DNA of 64,000 nt from Brachypterus glaber. Taxonomy: Eukaryota; Arthropoda; Insecta; Coleoptera; Kateretidae. Of the stretch, positions 25,001 through 32,700 are shown piece after piece. A program made the position numbers and the translations under genes. The stretch covers positions 48,155,794 to 48,219,793 of the forward strand of contig OY294046.1 in NCBI GenBank assembly GCA_958510825.1, read 5' to 3'. Under the pieces are notes generated by a model. The model made no database searches. It was given only the letters and a program-made list of their open reading frames with translations, and was not told where the DNA came from. Numbering within the stretch: position 1 is the stretch's first letter; the number at the start of each line of letters is the position of its first letter.

Positions 25001-25866
25001 ATACTACTATTACTAAACTCAAAGCCGAGCACTATGATAATATCATAATACACAGGGCCGGCCTTTGCATTTCAGCACCCTAAAGCAAGCCTTGAACTTC
25101 CAAACCTAACAAAAAAAAACACCCCAAAAAAAAAGCTTTGTCCCTGACAGTTTCTACAAAACCTAGAAAAAAAAAATTACTGCCCAAAAAAATTCCCTAA
25201 AAAAAAACTTTGTCCCTGATGGTTTCTACCAAACTTGGCGCCCCTAAAAAAAAATTGGCGCCCAAAAAAATTAAAAAAATACCTTCTAGAAAAAAAGCTT
25301 TCTCCCTGACTGTTTCTACAAAAACTTGGCACCCCTAACACCAAAAAAAAAACGCCCTCGAAAAAAAGCACAGCCTAAAAAAACGCCCCTCTAGGTTTGC
25401 GCCCTGAAGCAGGGCTTGATTCATACAAAGGCCGGCTCTGATAATACATGTACAATCACATGATTCTAGGATCTTTTTATATTTTTTGAGGGGTAAATTT
25501 TCTCAAAAAAAAGATCCAAATGAATTCAGGAATGCTAAGTATTTCCTATAGGAATTCTGATATGATCTCCTCGGGCCTGTACAATAAATTCCAGAGAGGT
25601 TTACCCCTTGATATTATTACTAGAGGTCCAAAATATTGTCAGACCTCTTGCTACTCCCTAAATAATTAGGTCAACAAGAATTCCGCATTAAACGTAAATT
25701 TTTAAGCAGATTTCTTACTTTGAACTGTACCTGGCATTTAATATGCTAAAATATTTTAGAAATAAGACAAAATACTTACTGTAAATGGTACACCTTCCAC
25801 AGAGCCCACAGCAAAACACTTATCCCCGGCGTTACATGCCCCACTTACTATTTGATGTAAATTCAT
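117..25866 (-). CDS. Rbcn-3A: Rabconnectin-3 alpha / DmX-like protein, N-terminal 12 exons (partial)
   Basis: Joined exons (minus, 5' to 3'): 25866-25780, 23056-22859, 9520-9289, 7509-7363, 6808-6688, 6033-5851, 5695-5553, 5447-5391, 4015-3850, 2774-2604, 2017-1768, 1029-117. They total 2668 nt (889 codons plus 1 nt) in frame at every junction, and all introns are GT-AG. The product starts [20 protein letters not shown] and contains WD40-type segments such as [40 protein letters not shown] and [13 protein letters not shown], in the same order as vertebrate DMXL1/2. Family knowledge: these about 3000-residue WD40 proteins, with Rbcn-3B/WDR7, regulate V-ATPase assembly and endosomal acidification, including for Notch signalling in flies. 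Only about the first 30% is here; the reading frame continues beyond position 1. The 13.3 kb second intron is the largest. No frame damage was seen. Confidence 0.93.
1030..1767. repeat. Rbcn-3A intron 11: pentamer microsatellite and LINE-like tail
   Basis: Contains an imperfect CAATA pentamer array at about 1347-1388 and, near 1560-1665, a sequence ending in AAATAAATAAATAAAT that looks like the 3' tail of a LINE on the plus strand. No coding segment could be recognised. Confidence 0.4.
1768..2017 (-). CDS. Rbcn-3A: Rbcn-3A exon 11
   Basis: Encodes [20 protein letters not shown] and [16 protein letters not shown], clearly homologous to the DMXL segment WHVKYLDEYNPG. Acceptor TTTTAG, donor GTAAAA, exits in phase 0 after a Lys/Glu-rich tail. 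Confidence 0.92.
2018..2603. repeat. Rbcn-3A intron 10 with dispersed repeat
   Basis: The part at about 2400-2560 (CAATATGCAAAAAACCGC, then AGACAGACGG and TTACTGATTTCGA) recurs in reverse orientation at about 38330-38510. The rest is A+T-rich with no recognisable feature. Confidence 0.5.
2604..2774 (-). CDS. Rbcn-3A: Rbcn-3A exon 10
   Basis: Encodes an acidic linker ([20 protein letters not shown]) then [20 protein letters not shown] and VDGSFLIW, a diagnostic family segment. Acceptor TTGCAG, donor GTAAGG, with the final Trp codon split over the intron. Confidence 0.92.
2775..3849. other. Rbcn-3A intron 9, A/T homopolymer-rich
   Basis: Dominated by long A and T runs, especially 3480-3760. 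It contains a degenerate short sequence (GATAACTCAAGAACGAATAA) typical of dispersed repeats. No gene or complete element was recognised. Confidence 0.6.
3850..4015 (-). CDS. Rbcn-3A: Rbcn-3A exon 9
   Basis: Encodes [20 protein letters not shown] and [20 protein letters not shown], which align with the vertebrate family (HFHIAAS, VVHWLNNKEF). Acceptor TTCCAG, donor GTAGGA, exits in phase 2. Confidence 0.92.
4066..5378. mobile_element. Foldback element filling Rbcn-3A intron 8, with a second element inside
   Basis: The ends are inverted copies: TTTATTTATGTCCACCCCTA at the left and its complement TAGGTGTGGACATAAATAAA at the right, continuing inward through AAATTAAGATTAATCTT. Inside is a second element starting TA-CAGGGTTATTCAG at 4213 that is related to 14655-15287. 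The right end lies only about 12 bp from exon 8. Confidence 0.6.
5391..5447 (-). CDS. Rbcn-3A: Rbcn-3A exon 8 (57 bp microexon-like)
   Basis: Short exon encoding [19 protein letters not shown] between acceptor GTGCAG and donor GTGAGC. Its length (2+54+1) keeps the frame and joins exactly to [19 protein letters not shown] in exon 9. It is too short to show up as an open reading frame by itself. Confidence 0.85.
5553..5695 (-). CDS. Rbcn-3A: Rbcn-3A exon 7
   Basis: Encodes [20 protein letters not shown] and a Pro/Gly/Tyr-rich linker ([19 protein letters not shown]). Acceptor TTTTAG, donor GTAAAA; both phases agree with exons 6 and 8. The linker is less conserved than the WD segments. Confidence 0.85.
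5851..6033 (-). CDS. Rbcn-3A: Rbcn-3A exon 6
   Basis: Encodes [20 protein letters not shown] then [10 protein letters not shown] and a basic tail ending RLKHM. The acceptor is the weak TATTTTGAAG; a Tc1-like transposon remnant begins about 20 bp upstream of it. Donor GTAAGT. Confidence 0.9.
6050..6500 (+). mobile_element. Tc1/mariner-type transposase remnant (C-terminal part)
   Basis: Plus-strand coding remains include [19 protein letters not shown], matching the PD-x-NP-x-E block around the last catalytic acidic residue of Tc1-family transposases. After a frameshift near 6235 come [20 protein letters not shown] and [17 protein letters not shown]. The N-terminal part and first catalytic Asp are missing and stops interrupt the frame, so it is dead. 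It fills Rbcn-3A intron 5. Confidence 0.8.
6688..6808 (-). CDS. Rbcn-3A: Rbcn-3A exon 5
   Basis: Encodes [20 protein letters not shown] and [20 protein letters not shown], a highly conserved family segment. Acceptor TTTTAG, donor GTAAGT, exits in phase 2 (AA). Confidence 0.92.
6809..7362. other. Rbcn-3A intron 4
   Basis: A+T-rich intron with homopolymer runs. Nothing recognisable beyond the splice sites. Confidence 0.6.
7363..7509 (-). CDS. Rbcn-3A: Rbcn-3A exon 4
   Basis: Encodes [20 protein letters not shown] and the WD repeat [20 protein letters not shown]. Acceptor TTTTAG, donor GTAAGT, enters in phase 1 and leaves in phase 1. Confidence 0.92.
7510..9288. repeat. Rbcn-3A intron 3: mixed dispersed repeats
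   Basis: Holds a T-arm-like string GTGGGTTCGATTCTCAC at about 8046 (possible tRNA-derived SINE fragment), a TAG microsatellite at about 8507-8523, a TTA microsatellite at about 9206-9228, and two inverted copies (about 8604 and 9248) of a motif containing CTCGGATCG(A/G). Positions 8680-8750 resemble 21620-21700. Confidence 0.45.
9289..9520 (-). CDS. Rbcn-3A: Rbcn-3A exon 3
   Basis: Encodes [20 protein letters not shown] onward, with a WD repeat ([20 protein letters not shown]) followed by an acidic stretch DEDEEP. Acceptor TTACAG, donor GTGAGT, exits in phase 1. It follows a 13.3 kb intron. Confidence 0.9.
10960..11830. repeat. Overlapping inverted repeats
   Basis: Segment 10981-11040 (TTTATTGTCTATTAAACAAA) is inverted at about 11128-11190. 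A second pair runs from about 11190-11320 (GGAGTTGCATGGTACGCAAC, CTCTTATTGCCGCAG) to about 11730-11825 in inverse. Three arms share one middle block, suggesting successive insertions or rearrangements of palindromic elements. Confidence 0.55.
12437..13885. mobile_element. Foldback element with a tandem-repeat core
   Basis: The arms at about 12437-12580 and 13745-13885 are inverted copies (AAACGTTTTTTAATCGCAAA on one side and its complement on the other, next to CACGTGA). The interior, 12780-13560, holds degenerate C/G-run repeats (CCCCCTGAGG, GGGGTAGTTTTCGTG, TAGGGGTTTTTGAGGTAGCT) related to those at 26790-27620. Confidence 0.6.
13178..13345. repeat. Dispersed repeat, copy 1
   Basis: Shares blocks with 17868-18030: CACGGAT(C/G)TGTGGCTA, AAATATGTKTGGAATGTG, CACGCACGC and AAGAAGAGAGCGC. 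The family was not recognised. Confidence 0.5.
13965..14032. repeat. Short hairpin element (CTAGATCTAGG family), copy 1
   Basis: GGGACACTAGATCTAGGTCT is followed within 15 bp by AAGACCTAGATCTAGTGTCT, a near-perfect hairpin. Related hairpins occur at 32447-32525 and 56873-56926. Confidence 0.65.
14146..15648. mobile_element. Nested palindromic elements
   Basis: The outer arms at about 14148-14455 and 15345-15648 are inverted copies (ATCAAAAATCAAGCACCCCA, TTCATTTGTTTTCAAGAT). Enclosed is a separate palindromic element, about 14655-15287, whose right end CACCCTG abuts TA. It shares TTATTGCCCTTATTAATACT with the element at 4213. Confidence 0.65.
17051..17720. mobile_element. Palindromic MITE, TA target duplication
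   Basis: Ends CAGAGCGGTC and GACCGCACTG are flanked by TA on both sides. Long inverted arms include a C run (17073-17081), CTCAACTCGTTCAAAAG and GCCCACATTTTAGGAGCTGA. There is no transposase. Related interiors occur at 10140-10440 and 59013-59500. Confidence 0.75.
17868..18030. repeat. Dispersed repeat, copy 2
   Basis: Diverged second copy of the repeat at 13178-13345, in the same orientation, immediately right of the palindromic MITE. Confidence 0.5.
18850..20710 (-). mobile_element. Broken non-LTR retrotransposon: RLE-type LINE joined to the tail of another LINE
   Basis: Minus strand. The reverse transcriptase palm is visible as [20 protein letters not shown] and the YLDD box ([13 protein letters not shown]). 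A thumb region follows ([19 protein letters not shown]), then a Cys/His cluster ([17 protein letters not shown]) and a restriction-like endonuclease-like end ([27 protein letters not shown]). Frameshifts lie near 20435 and 19390. The N-terminus and early reverse transcriptase are missing. From about 19205 downward the sequence changes to a different LINE tail that is nearly identical to 37255-37680. Confidence 0.75.
19390..20435 (-). pseudogene. LINE reverse-transcriptase C-terminal region, frameshifted
   Basis: The open stretch runs from [19 protein letters not shown] to [13 protein letters not shown]. The upstream part, with the YLDD box, is in another frame (20703-20362), and the continuation [20 protein letters not shown] is again shifted. 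The Cys-rich knuckle plus the R-H...DGK region resembles the endonuclease end of RLE-type LINEs. It cannot be functional as it stands. Confidence 0.7.
20882..21412 (-). mobile_element. pogo/Tigger-like internally deleted transposon
   Basis: The ends CAGTGGACTCGCGCTAGTGT and its inverted partner (CAGTAGACTCGCGCTAGTGT) are flanked by TA on both sides. The minus strand keeps a transposase tail ([20 protein letters not shown] then [13 protein letters not shown]), like the acidic C-terminus of pogo/Tigger-class proteins. At 531 bp it lacks the catalytic core. Confidence 0.75.
21470..21605. repeat. Palindrome with GC-rich 13-mer triplet
   Basis: A central GGCCGGCCCCATC unit is repeated about three times (about 21520-21557), standing out from the A+T-rich surroundings. 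It is flanked by inverted GGGCAAAAAGTTAAATTTCG / CTTGATTTTTCGCCC arms and CGTAGGTTT / AAACCTAC. Confidence 0.55.
22859..23056 (-). CDS. Rbcn-3A: Rbcn-3A exon 2
   Basis: 66 codons from [20 protein letters not shown] to NNSTH, the first beta-propeller segment. Acceptor TTGCAG, donor GTAAGT, phase 0 at both ends. The contained NAVCIYEP is the typical conserved step of the family. Confidence 0.92.
23571..24580. mobile_element. Possible transposon with inverted arrays of a GGACAAAA motif
   Basis: The left end has TTTTGTCCAGGTGGACAAAA and scattered TGGACAAAA. The right end has eight 10 bp steps of (A/G)NTTTTGTCC at 24484-24563, followed by CCACCGGCCTGGACAA. The right array is the reverse complement of the left motif, so the two ends form degenerate inverted repeats. 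No transposase and no clear target duplication were seen. Confidence 0.5.
25053..25440. mobile_element. hAT-type MITE with 8 bp target duplication
   Basis: Ends CAGGGCCGGCCTTTGCAT and the inverted partner CAGAGCCGGCCTTTGTAT. The duplicated target ATAATACA is at 25045-25052 and 25441-25448. The interior is about three degenerate copies of a roughly 100 bp segment rich in A runs with TTTGTCCCTGA and TTTCTACA. There is no coding capacity. Confidence 0.88.
25780..25866 (-). CDS. Rbcn-3A: Rbcn-3A exon 1 (start codon)
   Basis: Begins ATG AAT TTA CAT and gives 29 residues ending GSVEGVPFT, then donor GTAAGT. The vertebrate family starts the same way (M-x-LHQ, GSV-x-x-VPFTAY), which fixes this ATG. 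Codon phase at the exit is 0. Confidence 0.9.
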
Positions 25867-26091
25867 ATTTACGTTTATTACTTAAGAACTATTCAATCAT
25901 TTTGCAACTTATAAGCTAAATAGGACAAATTGTTTTTAATTTTCATCAACTTGGGAGCTAAATTAATAAAATTTTGACAGATGACTTTTAAATCAGCTGA
26001 TCAAACGTCGACACAAATCAAGGTTAGTCAGTATAACTTACAAGGTGATCCGATGTACGCGCTAAGGTTTAGCCAGAGAACACAGGGTTTA
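25867..26091 (-). promoter_or_regulatory. Upstream region of Rbcn-3A
   Basis: About 225 bp between the Rbcn-3A start codon and the first upstream transposon. It must hold at least the 5' UTR and probably the core promoter. No TATA box or other element could be assigned with confidence. Confidence 0.4.
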
Positions 26092-26226
26092 GGGCCACTT
26101 GCACCAAATTTTGGTACGGGATTAACTCAGCTAAACCGAGTTTAAGTTAAAAATGCTGCGTTCTGATTGGCCATCCGTCAATTTAATCCAAGTTTAAAGT
26201 TAAACCATCATTGGTGCAAGTGGCCC
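26092..26226. mobile_element. Harbinger-type MITE, TTA target duplication
   Basis: 135 bp element with ends GGGCCACTTGCACCAA and TTGGTGCAAGTGGCCC, flanked on both sides by TTA. The arms are partly palindromic further inward. A truncated relative (GGGTCACTTGCACCAACTAT) starts near 28154. Confidence 0.85.
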
Positions 26227-26449
26227 TTAGCGGGTACGGTGACAGGGCACTGATGTATGTCACTCAGACGGATCTCAGTCCGTATTCGATACAGTCATTG
26301 ACAAGCAACTATGTTTTTATATATTACCTCCCTCAACACCACAAAAAGCTCATGCAACGGCTAACCTTGTGGTAGCATTGTTAAATGACCTTGGCATGAA
26401 ATCACAAAGCCAGTAGAGTATAGAGCGCTAAGGTACGCTGCGCGAGGAA

Positions 26450-26770
26450 GAATTTACAAAAAAGCGGTTGATAGCAGCACTCCGCGCCGAGCTGCGCATG
26501 CGTAGTAGTCGTGGCTGTTTTTCAATGTATTATTCTAAATCAAAACCATTTATTTACAACAAAAAAACACCAAAAAGGCGCAAAACCAACTTTTACGTAA
26601 ACCAAGGTCCCCATTAAAAAAAAAACACCAAACCAGCCAAAAACCAAACCAAACTCGGCACGGTTTGCTGCCATTAGCAGCTTGTGTAGAATTTCCCTGC
26701 TTTGTTACGTCGCCAACATAAAATAGATAAAATACACTGCTCAGTAAAAGAGCTTTCCCATTTTGCACCT
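26450..26770. repeat. Dispersed repeat with GCATGCG end, copy 1
   Basis: Shares blocks with 27890-28160 and, reversed, with 47560-47775: GCGCATGCG, a run of AAAAAAACACCAAA, ACGTAAACCAAGG and the CGGCACGG end. The family is unnamed; no coding sequence. Confidence 0.6.
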
Positions 26771-26789
26771 TCGCGCGTAAAATGGATTT

Positions 26790-27760
26790 GTTATTATTAG
26801 ATTTACTTTTAGCAACCTTAAAAATATACCAATTTTCACGAAAACTACCCCCCGCCTCTTTGGGGTGCAGTTAGAACTTTTTTATAATCAGATTCTCTTT
26901 CAGCAACCCTAAAAACCCCAATACACCAATTTTCACAAAAACTACCCCCCACCCCTTAGGAGGTGAAATGAGAAAAAAATTATTTCAAGAAAACTACCCC
27001 CTGCCCCTCAGGGGGTGGAGTAAGAATTTTTTATTGTCAGATTCACTTTCAGCAACCTGAAAAACCCCAATATACCAATTTTCACGAAAACTACCCAATG
27101 CCCCTTTGGGGATGAAGTTAGATTTTTTTGTAGTCAAATTAACTTTTAGCAACCTCAAAAACCCCAATATACCAATTTTCACTAAAACCACCCCCACCCC
27201 TCAGGGGGTGAATTTAAATTCTAATTAGAATTTTATTATTATCAGATTCACTTTCAGCAACCTCGAAAACCCCAATATACCAGTTTTCACGAAAACTATC
27301 CCCCACCCCTCAGGGGGTGGATTTAGAATTTTTTATTATCAGATTCACTTTCAGCAACCTCAAAACCCCCAATATACCAGTTTTCACGAAAACCCCACCC
27401 CTTAGGGGATGAAATTTAAAAAAAATATCAGATTCATATTCGCCAACCACAAAAACCCCTATATATAGGCCTATATATATATACCGGTATATATACCAAT
27501 TTTGACGAAAATATTGAAAATATTAAAAAATATTTACACCCTCACCCCGAGGACCCTCGGGGTGGAGAAACATTATCAGATTCAATTTCAGCAACCTAAA
27601 AAACCCCTATACAGCAATTTTCAATTTAATTTTTCTAAAAAAAATGTATTTTTCCCCATTTAAATTCCGAGTTAGAACTTTTAGTAACATACCCGTATGC
27701 CAAATTTCTAGTCTCTACCTTAAAGCGCTCTTAAGTTATCGTGCCCATTTCCCGGACAGA
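26790..27760. repeat. Tandem array of about 98 bp units
   Basis: About eight degenerate units carry TATACCAATTTTCACGAAAA, CTACCCCC, CCCTCAGGGGGTG, then TTATTATCAGATTCACTTTC and AGCAACCTCAAAAACCCC. Start-to-start spacing is about 97-108 bp. The array ends in CAAATTTCTAGTCTCTACCT and CGGACAGACCGAGCG, which match the opposite strand of 12780-12870. Confidence 0.75.
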
Positions 27761-27889
27761 CCGAGCGACAATTTTTTTTTGCTTGAAATTGATTTATATC
27801 GACATAAAACGTGATAAAACGCAAAAAAAAATGAAAATTTTTGCACGAGTACAAGAAATTTTGAAATTTTCAAAATGGGAAAGCAATAA

Positions 27890-28160
27890 AAATCAGGAGC
27901 GGTTGTATGCAGCTGTTCATGTCGCGTTTTCATAAACTACGCATGCGCACGCGCTGACCGTTTTAAAATATATTATTTTAAATAAAAACATTTTTTACAA
28001 AAAAACACCAAACAGACGCCAAACCAAGTTAACGTAAACCAAGGCCCCCTCATTAAAAAAAAACACCAAACAACGAAAAACCAAAAAAACACCAAACAAC
28101 GAAAAACCAAAAAAACTCCGGCACGGACAGCTAGAATTAGCCGCTTGTCAACTTACTAGC
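27890..28160. repeat. Dispersed repeat with GCATGCG end, copy 2
   Basis: Second copy of the 26450-26770 repeat, same orientation, with CTACGCATGCGCACGC, ACACCAAACAGACGCC, GTAACGTAAACCAAGG-like blocks and the CTCCGGCACGG end. Together the two copies bracket the 98 bp array. Confidence 0.6.
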
Positions 28161-28225
28161 TGAGGGTCACTTGCACCAACTATGGTTTAACTTTAAATTT
28201 TGACCAATCAAAAGGCATTTTTAAG

Positions 28226-28400
28226 CTATACTATGATCCGTTAATACGTGCACGTATTAACGGATCATGATAGTGACTCATATTGAAAGTATGGACCGCG
28301 CGGGGAACGAAACGTAAAGAGGGTAGACGAAGTATAAGCGTTTCGGTGCAGGAAGCGTAAAGCGGAAGGGCGCTTTAAGCATGAGTCACTATCACGTATA
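28226..28400. mobile_element. Palindromic element with perfect 36 bp palindrome
   Basis: ATGATCCGTTAATACGTG is followed directly by its reverse complement. Further out, GATAGTGACTCAT pairs with ATGAGTCACTATC at about 28378-28396. The enclosed GC-richer part is anonymous. Confidence 0.6.
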
Positions 28401-28494
28401 AACGAATTAGACTCTAAACCGAGTTAACATAGTCGAGATATTCCTAGTTTAAACTTTTTACAAAATTCAATACGATGTAAAATCAGCTTATTGC

Positions 28495-29174
28495 CCCAGG
28501 TAGCAAAATAACATGACATTCACGTGAAAGCCACGTTAATATGTGACATGCCGTTACTGTTACTTTAATATTTAAATAATATCCTAGGATATTAGCTTTT
28601 TCTAAATTAAAACCATTAAAAACGCTATAACCCTATAAAAAAATCGGATTTAAAATCAATCAGTAATTGAAACAATCACAGATTGAAACAGATAGATTCT
28701 AAATACGAAATTGCAGATTAAGCGAAGAATATATTCCTTTAATCCGTGTCCGTGGTCTTGAGAAGCCCGGCTTGGCTAATTATCCGGAAGGGAAAGGCCA
28801 AAAATAAAGAGAGAGAGAAGCCCGGCAGAGCCCCCTATCCATTGGAAATCGTATAATGTGTATACAATTTCCTTATAATAATTTACTCTATCAACATCAT
28901 CTTATATCGATTTTTTTGCTTCGAACGTCGGTGAGAAGCAAAATAATATGACATTCACGTGAAAGCCACGTTAATATGTGACATGCGATATATTCACAGC
29001 GTTGTTAATTATTTGTTATTAAATAACATGTTTGTCACGTCACACGTGTTACGTTGCAAATGTGATGTTAAATAGATGTTATTTTTCAATATTATGTGAT
29101 GTTATGATTTAGTTTAAAAATACACCCAAAAGTGATGTTAATTTCTTGTAACATAACATCCCTTGCTACCTGGG
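28495..29174. mobile_element. CCCAGGTAGCAA-type MITE, copy 1
   Basis: Ends CCCAGGTAGCAA and TTGCTACCTGGG are flanked by GC on both sides (2 bp, possibly the target duplication). The block ACATGACATTCACGTGAAAG-CCACGTTAATATGTGACATG occurs twice inside (from 28511 and again near 28945). It lies about 450 bp past the Rrp6 stop codon. Confidence 0.75.
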
Positions 29175-29628
29175 GCATTTCTTACGATTTTACGTCGTAT
29201 TTGTAAACAGACCTTTAATAAAATAACGACCAATTGTATTTGATTTTTATCAACTCTGAATTTCAGAGCTAAACAAAATATTTCACTTTTTGTTTTGTTT
29301 CTGAGTAACCGTCGGAGTCGCGGACTCGGTGACGTCTTTGTTAAAACCTAACTATGCATTTATTATCACATTTAAAAAAAACAAAAAACACTCATAATTC
29401 ATTTAAAAAAATATTTGGTAAATGCGCCACTAATGTTAATTGATACCAATGTGGATTTCTATATGAGAATAATCAACGTTAATCTCAAAGTTTGGACTGG
29501 TTGTATAGAAAGACATAGAATATCATTCATAGATACATATATTTTTTAACATATTCATATACTCTTACATGATAAGTTATTTATGTGAAACAATATTATT
29601 ATAAATTAAATATTTCTAAATTCTGTAT
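29175..29628 (-). other. Rrp6 3' flank
   Basis: Between the Rrp6 stop codon and the MITE. It should contain the 3' UTR and cleavage site. No canonical AATAAA was found close to the stop on the minus strand. Confidence 0.4.
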
Positions 29629-29715
29629 TTATCGTCCTCGGCCCCCTCTGGAAGAACCTCTAAATGTTTGTGACTTATTGAAGGATTTATTTGATGCCCT
29701 TTTATTCTTGTTACC
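29629..29715 (-). CDS. Rrp6: Rrp6 exon 11 (stop)
   Basis: Encodes GNKNKRASNKSFNKSQTFRG then SSRGGRGR and TAA. The basic RGG-type tail fits nucleic-acid binding. Acceptor TTCCAG. Confidence 0.88.
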   Translation of the reverse strand, partial: GNKNKRASNKSFNKSQTFRGSSRGGRGR

Positions 29716-32700
29716 CTGGAAAGAAAAAACACATAAAATAAACTGAGTATTAAAAAAGAATAATAAAAAGTAAAAAAAAAAGTATTTATAAATAATAAAG
29801 GGTGGTCCCACATAAGAAACCCAGGTAGCAAAATAACATGACATTCACGTGAAAGTCACGTTAATATGTGACATGTGATGTTAAGATTGTAGTCTCATTT
29901 AACAAGAATGTAGCATGGTGGGGATGTCCTAAGTCCGCACCTAATAACATCACACAATGACATCCCGAAAATAACGTGTTTGTGACATCATAAATCCACA
30001 TTCCTGTTATATCTAATATCTTATGGATGCCGTTACTGGTACTTTAATATTTAAATAATATTCTAGGATATTAGCTTTTTCTAAATTAAAACCATTAAAA
30101 ACGCTATAACCCTATAAACAAATCGGATTTAAAATCAATCAGTAATTGAAACAATCACAGATTGAAACAGATAGATTCTAAATACGAAATTGCAGATTAA
30201 GGAAAGAATATATTCCTTTAATCCGTGTCCGTGGTCTTGAGAAGCCCGGCAGAGCCCCCTATCCACTGGAAATCGTATAATGTGTATACAATTTCCTTAT
30301 AATAATTTACTCTATCAACATCATCTTATATCGATTTTTTTGCTTCGAAAGTCGGTGAGAAGCAAAATAACATGACATTTACGTGAAAGCCACGTTAATA
30401 TGTGACATGCGATATATTCACAGCGTTGCTAAATATTTGTTATTAAATAACATGGTTGTCACGTCACACGTATTACGTTGCAAATGTGATGTTAAATACA
30501 TGTTATTTTTCAATATTATGTGATGTTATGATTTAGTTTAAAAATACACCCAAAAGTGATGTTAATTTCTTGTAATATAACATCCCTTGCTACCTGGGAA
30601 GCAAAACTTACCCTATTCCTAAAATCGCTCTTATATTCCTGTTTCTGTACTGCACTGGAGGCCCCTCCTTGAAATTGCCTAAAGTCCACTCCAGAATAAT
30701 CAAAACTCTCAAAACTTTCATTTTGTCCTTTTTCATGTCGACCTCTATTTTGACTTCTATTTCTGTCATTTTGACCTCTATTTCTATCATTATGCCCTCT
30801 ATTTCTGTCATTATGACCTCTGTTTCTGTCATTCCGCCCTCTATTTCTGTCATTCTGACCTCTATTTTTATTTTTTTCTTCACCTTCCATTTGATCATAA
30901 TTTCTATTGTGTTCATTGGAACGCCTATTTTGGTGATGAGGCATTTTACCCCTGCTATTTCTATTTGAATCTCTGTTTCTCTCAAAATGATACTTATCTA
31001 AAATAACAAATAAAATACATAATATAATATACATAACATAATATAACAAAATATAATTCTAAATATCATTTAGAATACGCAAATAATAATTAATTAGGTA
31101 ACTACCCTGGTGGAAAATAACGTTAGAACGACTTGACCTGACATTAGATGAGTGTAGTTGGAATGTTAGATGCCTAACCGTTAGGTTAGAACCTTAGGCC
31201 CTAACGTTAAAATATAACGTTAAAATAACGTTTATCTAACGTTAGAAGTATTACCAAACGTTAGATAAACGTTATTCTAACGTTAGGAAAAACGTTTATC
31301 TAACGTTAAATTTCTACTAGGGTGCTTTAAGAAATTTGAAAACCATTGTATCATCTAGCTTAAAATAATATAATAAGAATTCCTATTGAAGAAATTAATT
31401 TCAATAACCAATCATTTAACAGTATATTTAATCAAGTTTCTTTCTGCCCAATCCCAGTGAAAATAATCCACTTGGAATATTTTATAGTATTTTTGTTTGA
31501 ATTTACCAAGACTGTCGGCGGCGGCCTTTAATTTTAGGTTCGGCACAAGTTTATAGAACCAAATCATGACTGTCCCATCTCTTTACATATACATTATTTT
31601 ACTTTATGTAAAACAAAATCCCGAAGAGTACAGTAACTGCATTTTTTGTGGGTCCAACTGTTGGACCCACAAAAAATGCAAGTTTTAAATATGCCAAATG
31701 TCAGTTTTATTTATTATTTTATAGTTTAAGTAAGATTTTAAGAAAGAGGTTAGAATAATTTGACATATTGTAAATTTATTAGTAGTCTCTAATAATTTAT
31801 TACAGATAATGCGTGAATGCGAATAATGTTAAATAACAGTAACTGCTGTTATATGAAGCTAGAATAAATAGAGAACTAGCAAATATAGAGGTTCCAGATC
31901 TGCAGAAGCAAGAAGTCTCCCCAAGATGGTTCTTATTATGTTAATATTCCTTCTTTTTACAAAATTAATGGAGAACCCCTAGAACATGCATTTAATGTAA
32001 AAAAGAATCGAAAACTTGCTCTCCAGAAAAATAACGTTTTTGTGCCATGGTATCGTTTACCTCCGGGGTCCAGATATAATAAATAATAAACAAAAAAACA
32101 TTTAGAATATTTAATCATATAAAACATTTAAACACAACATTTAGTAAATCTTATGGGAAATAAAACTTTGGACTCTTTAGTAATGAAATATATCATTTAT
32201 GAAAATTATGATTTTCGTTTAAAAAAGGTATTTTTGCTGCATAAAAATTTCCAATCTTGGAATTATCGATGCGGCGGCTGGCGGTGGTTCTCGTCCCAGC
32301 AAAATTTTTATCGTTTATAGCCTGCACCGCGTCTCGTAAAAGGTGTTCTCTTAAATAATTAAGTAAATTTTCACTTCCTTCTTCCCGATTCTGCACGCCT
32401 TTTAACCGTTTCCTCCTGCATTCATTTTTTCTTCAATCCTAACAAAGCTAGGGACATTAGATCTAGGTCTTAAGTTAACAGACTGTCGCCTTGCTAACTT
32501 AAGACCTAGATCTAGTGTCCCTAAACAATGCTCTCCGAATCATTAAACTTTTCCGAGTCCACCTGCTCACATACTGCTTCCAATAACCCAATATCATGAG
32601 CTTTCTTAATAATTTAATTGATGCATTTCTAATTATGTACTTAATTAAATTAAATCCTTTATTGATTATATACTCTTTATAATAATTATAAATAATTCTG

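Larger units (their letters stand above)
23057..25779. other. Rbcn-3A intron 1
   Basis: 2.7 kb intron. It contains the GGACAAAA-motif element (23571-24580) and the hAT MITE (25053-25440). The segment 24240-24370 is locally GC-rich (repeats of GGCGCTGCG) for no obvious reason. The remaining stretches are A+T-rich without recognisable features. Confidence 0.55.

Noticed and set aside
30669..30968. Plus-strand open frame rich in Ile/Ser/Thr
   Set aside because: It is the shadow of the Rrp6 exon 10 repeats on the other strand.
32193..32396. 67-codon minus-strand frame within Rrp6 intron 9 as an extra exon
   Set aside because: Exons 9 and 10 already join in phase 1, no family similarity was seen, and no well-placed splice sites restore the frame.
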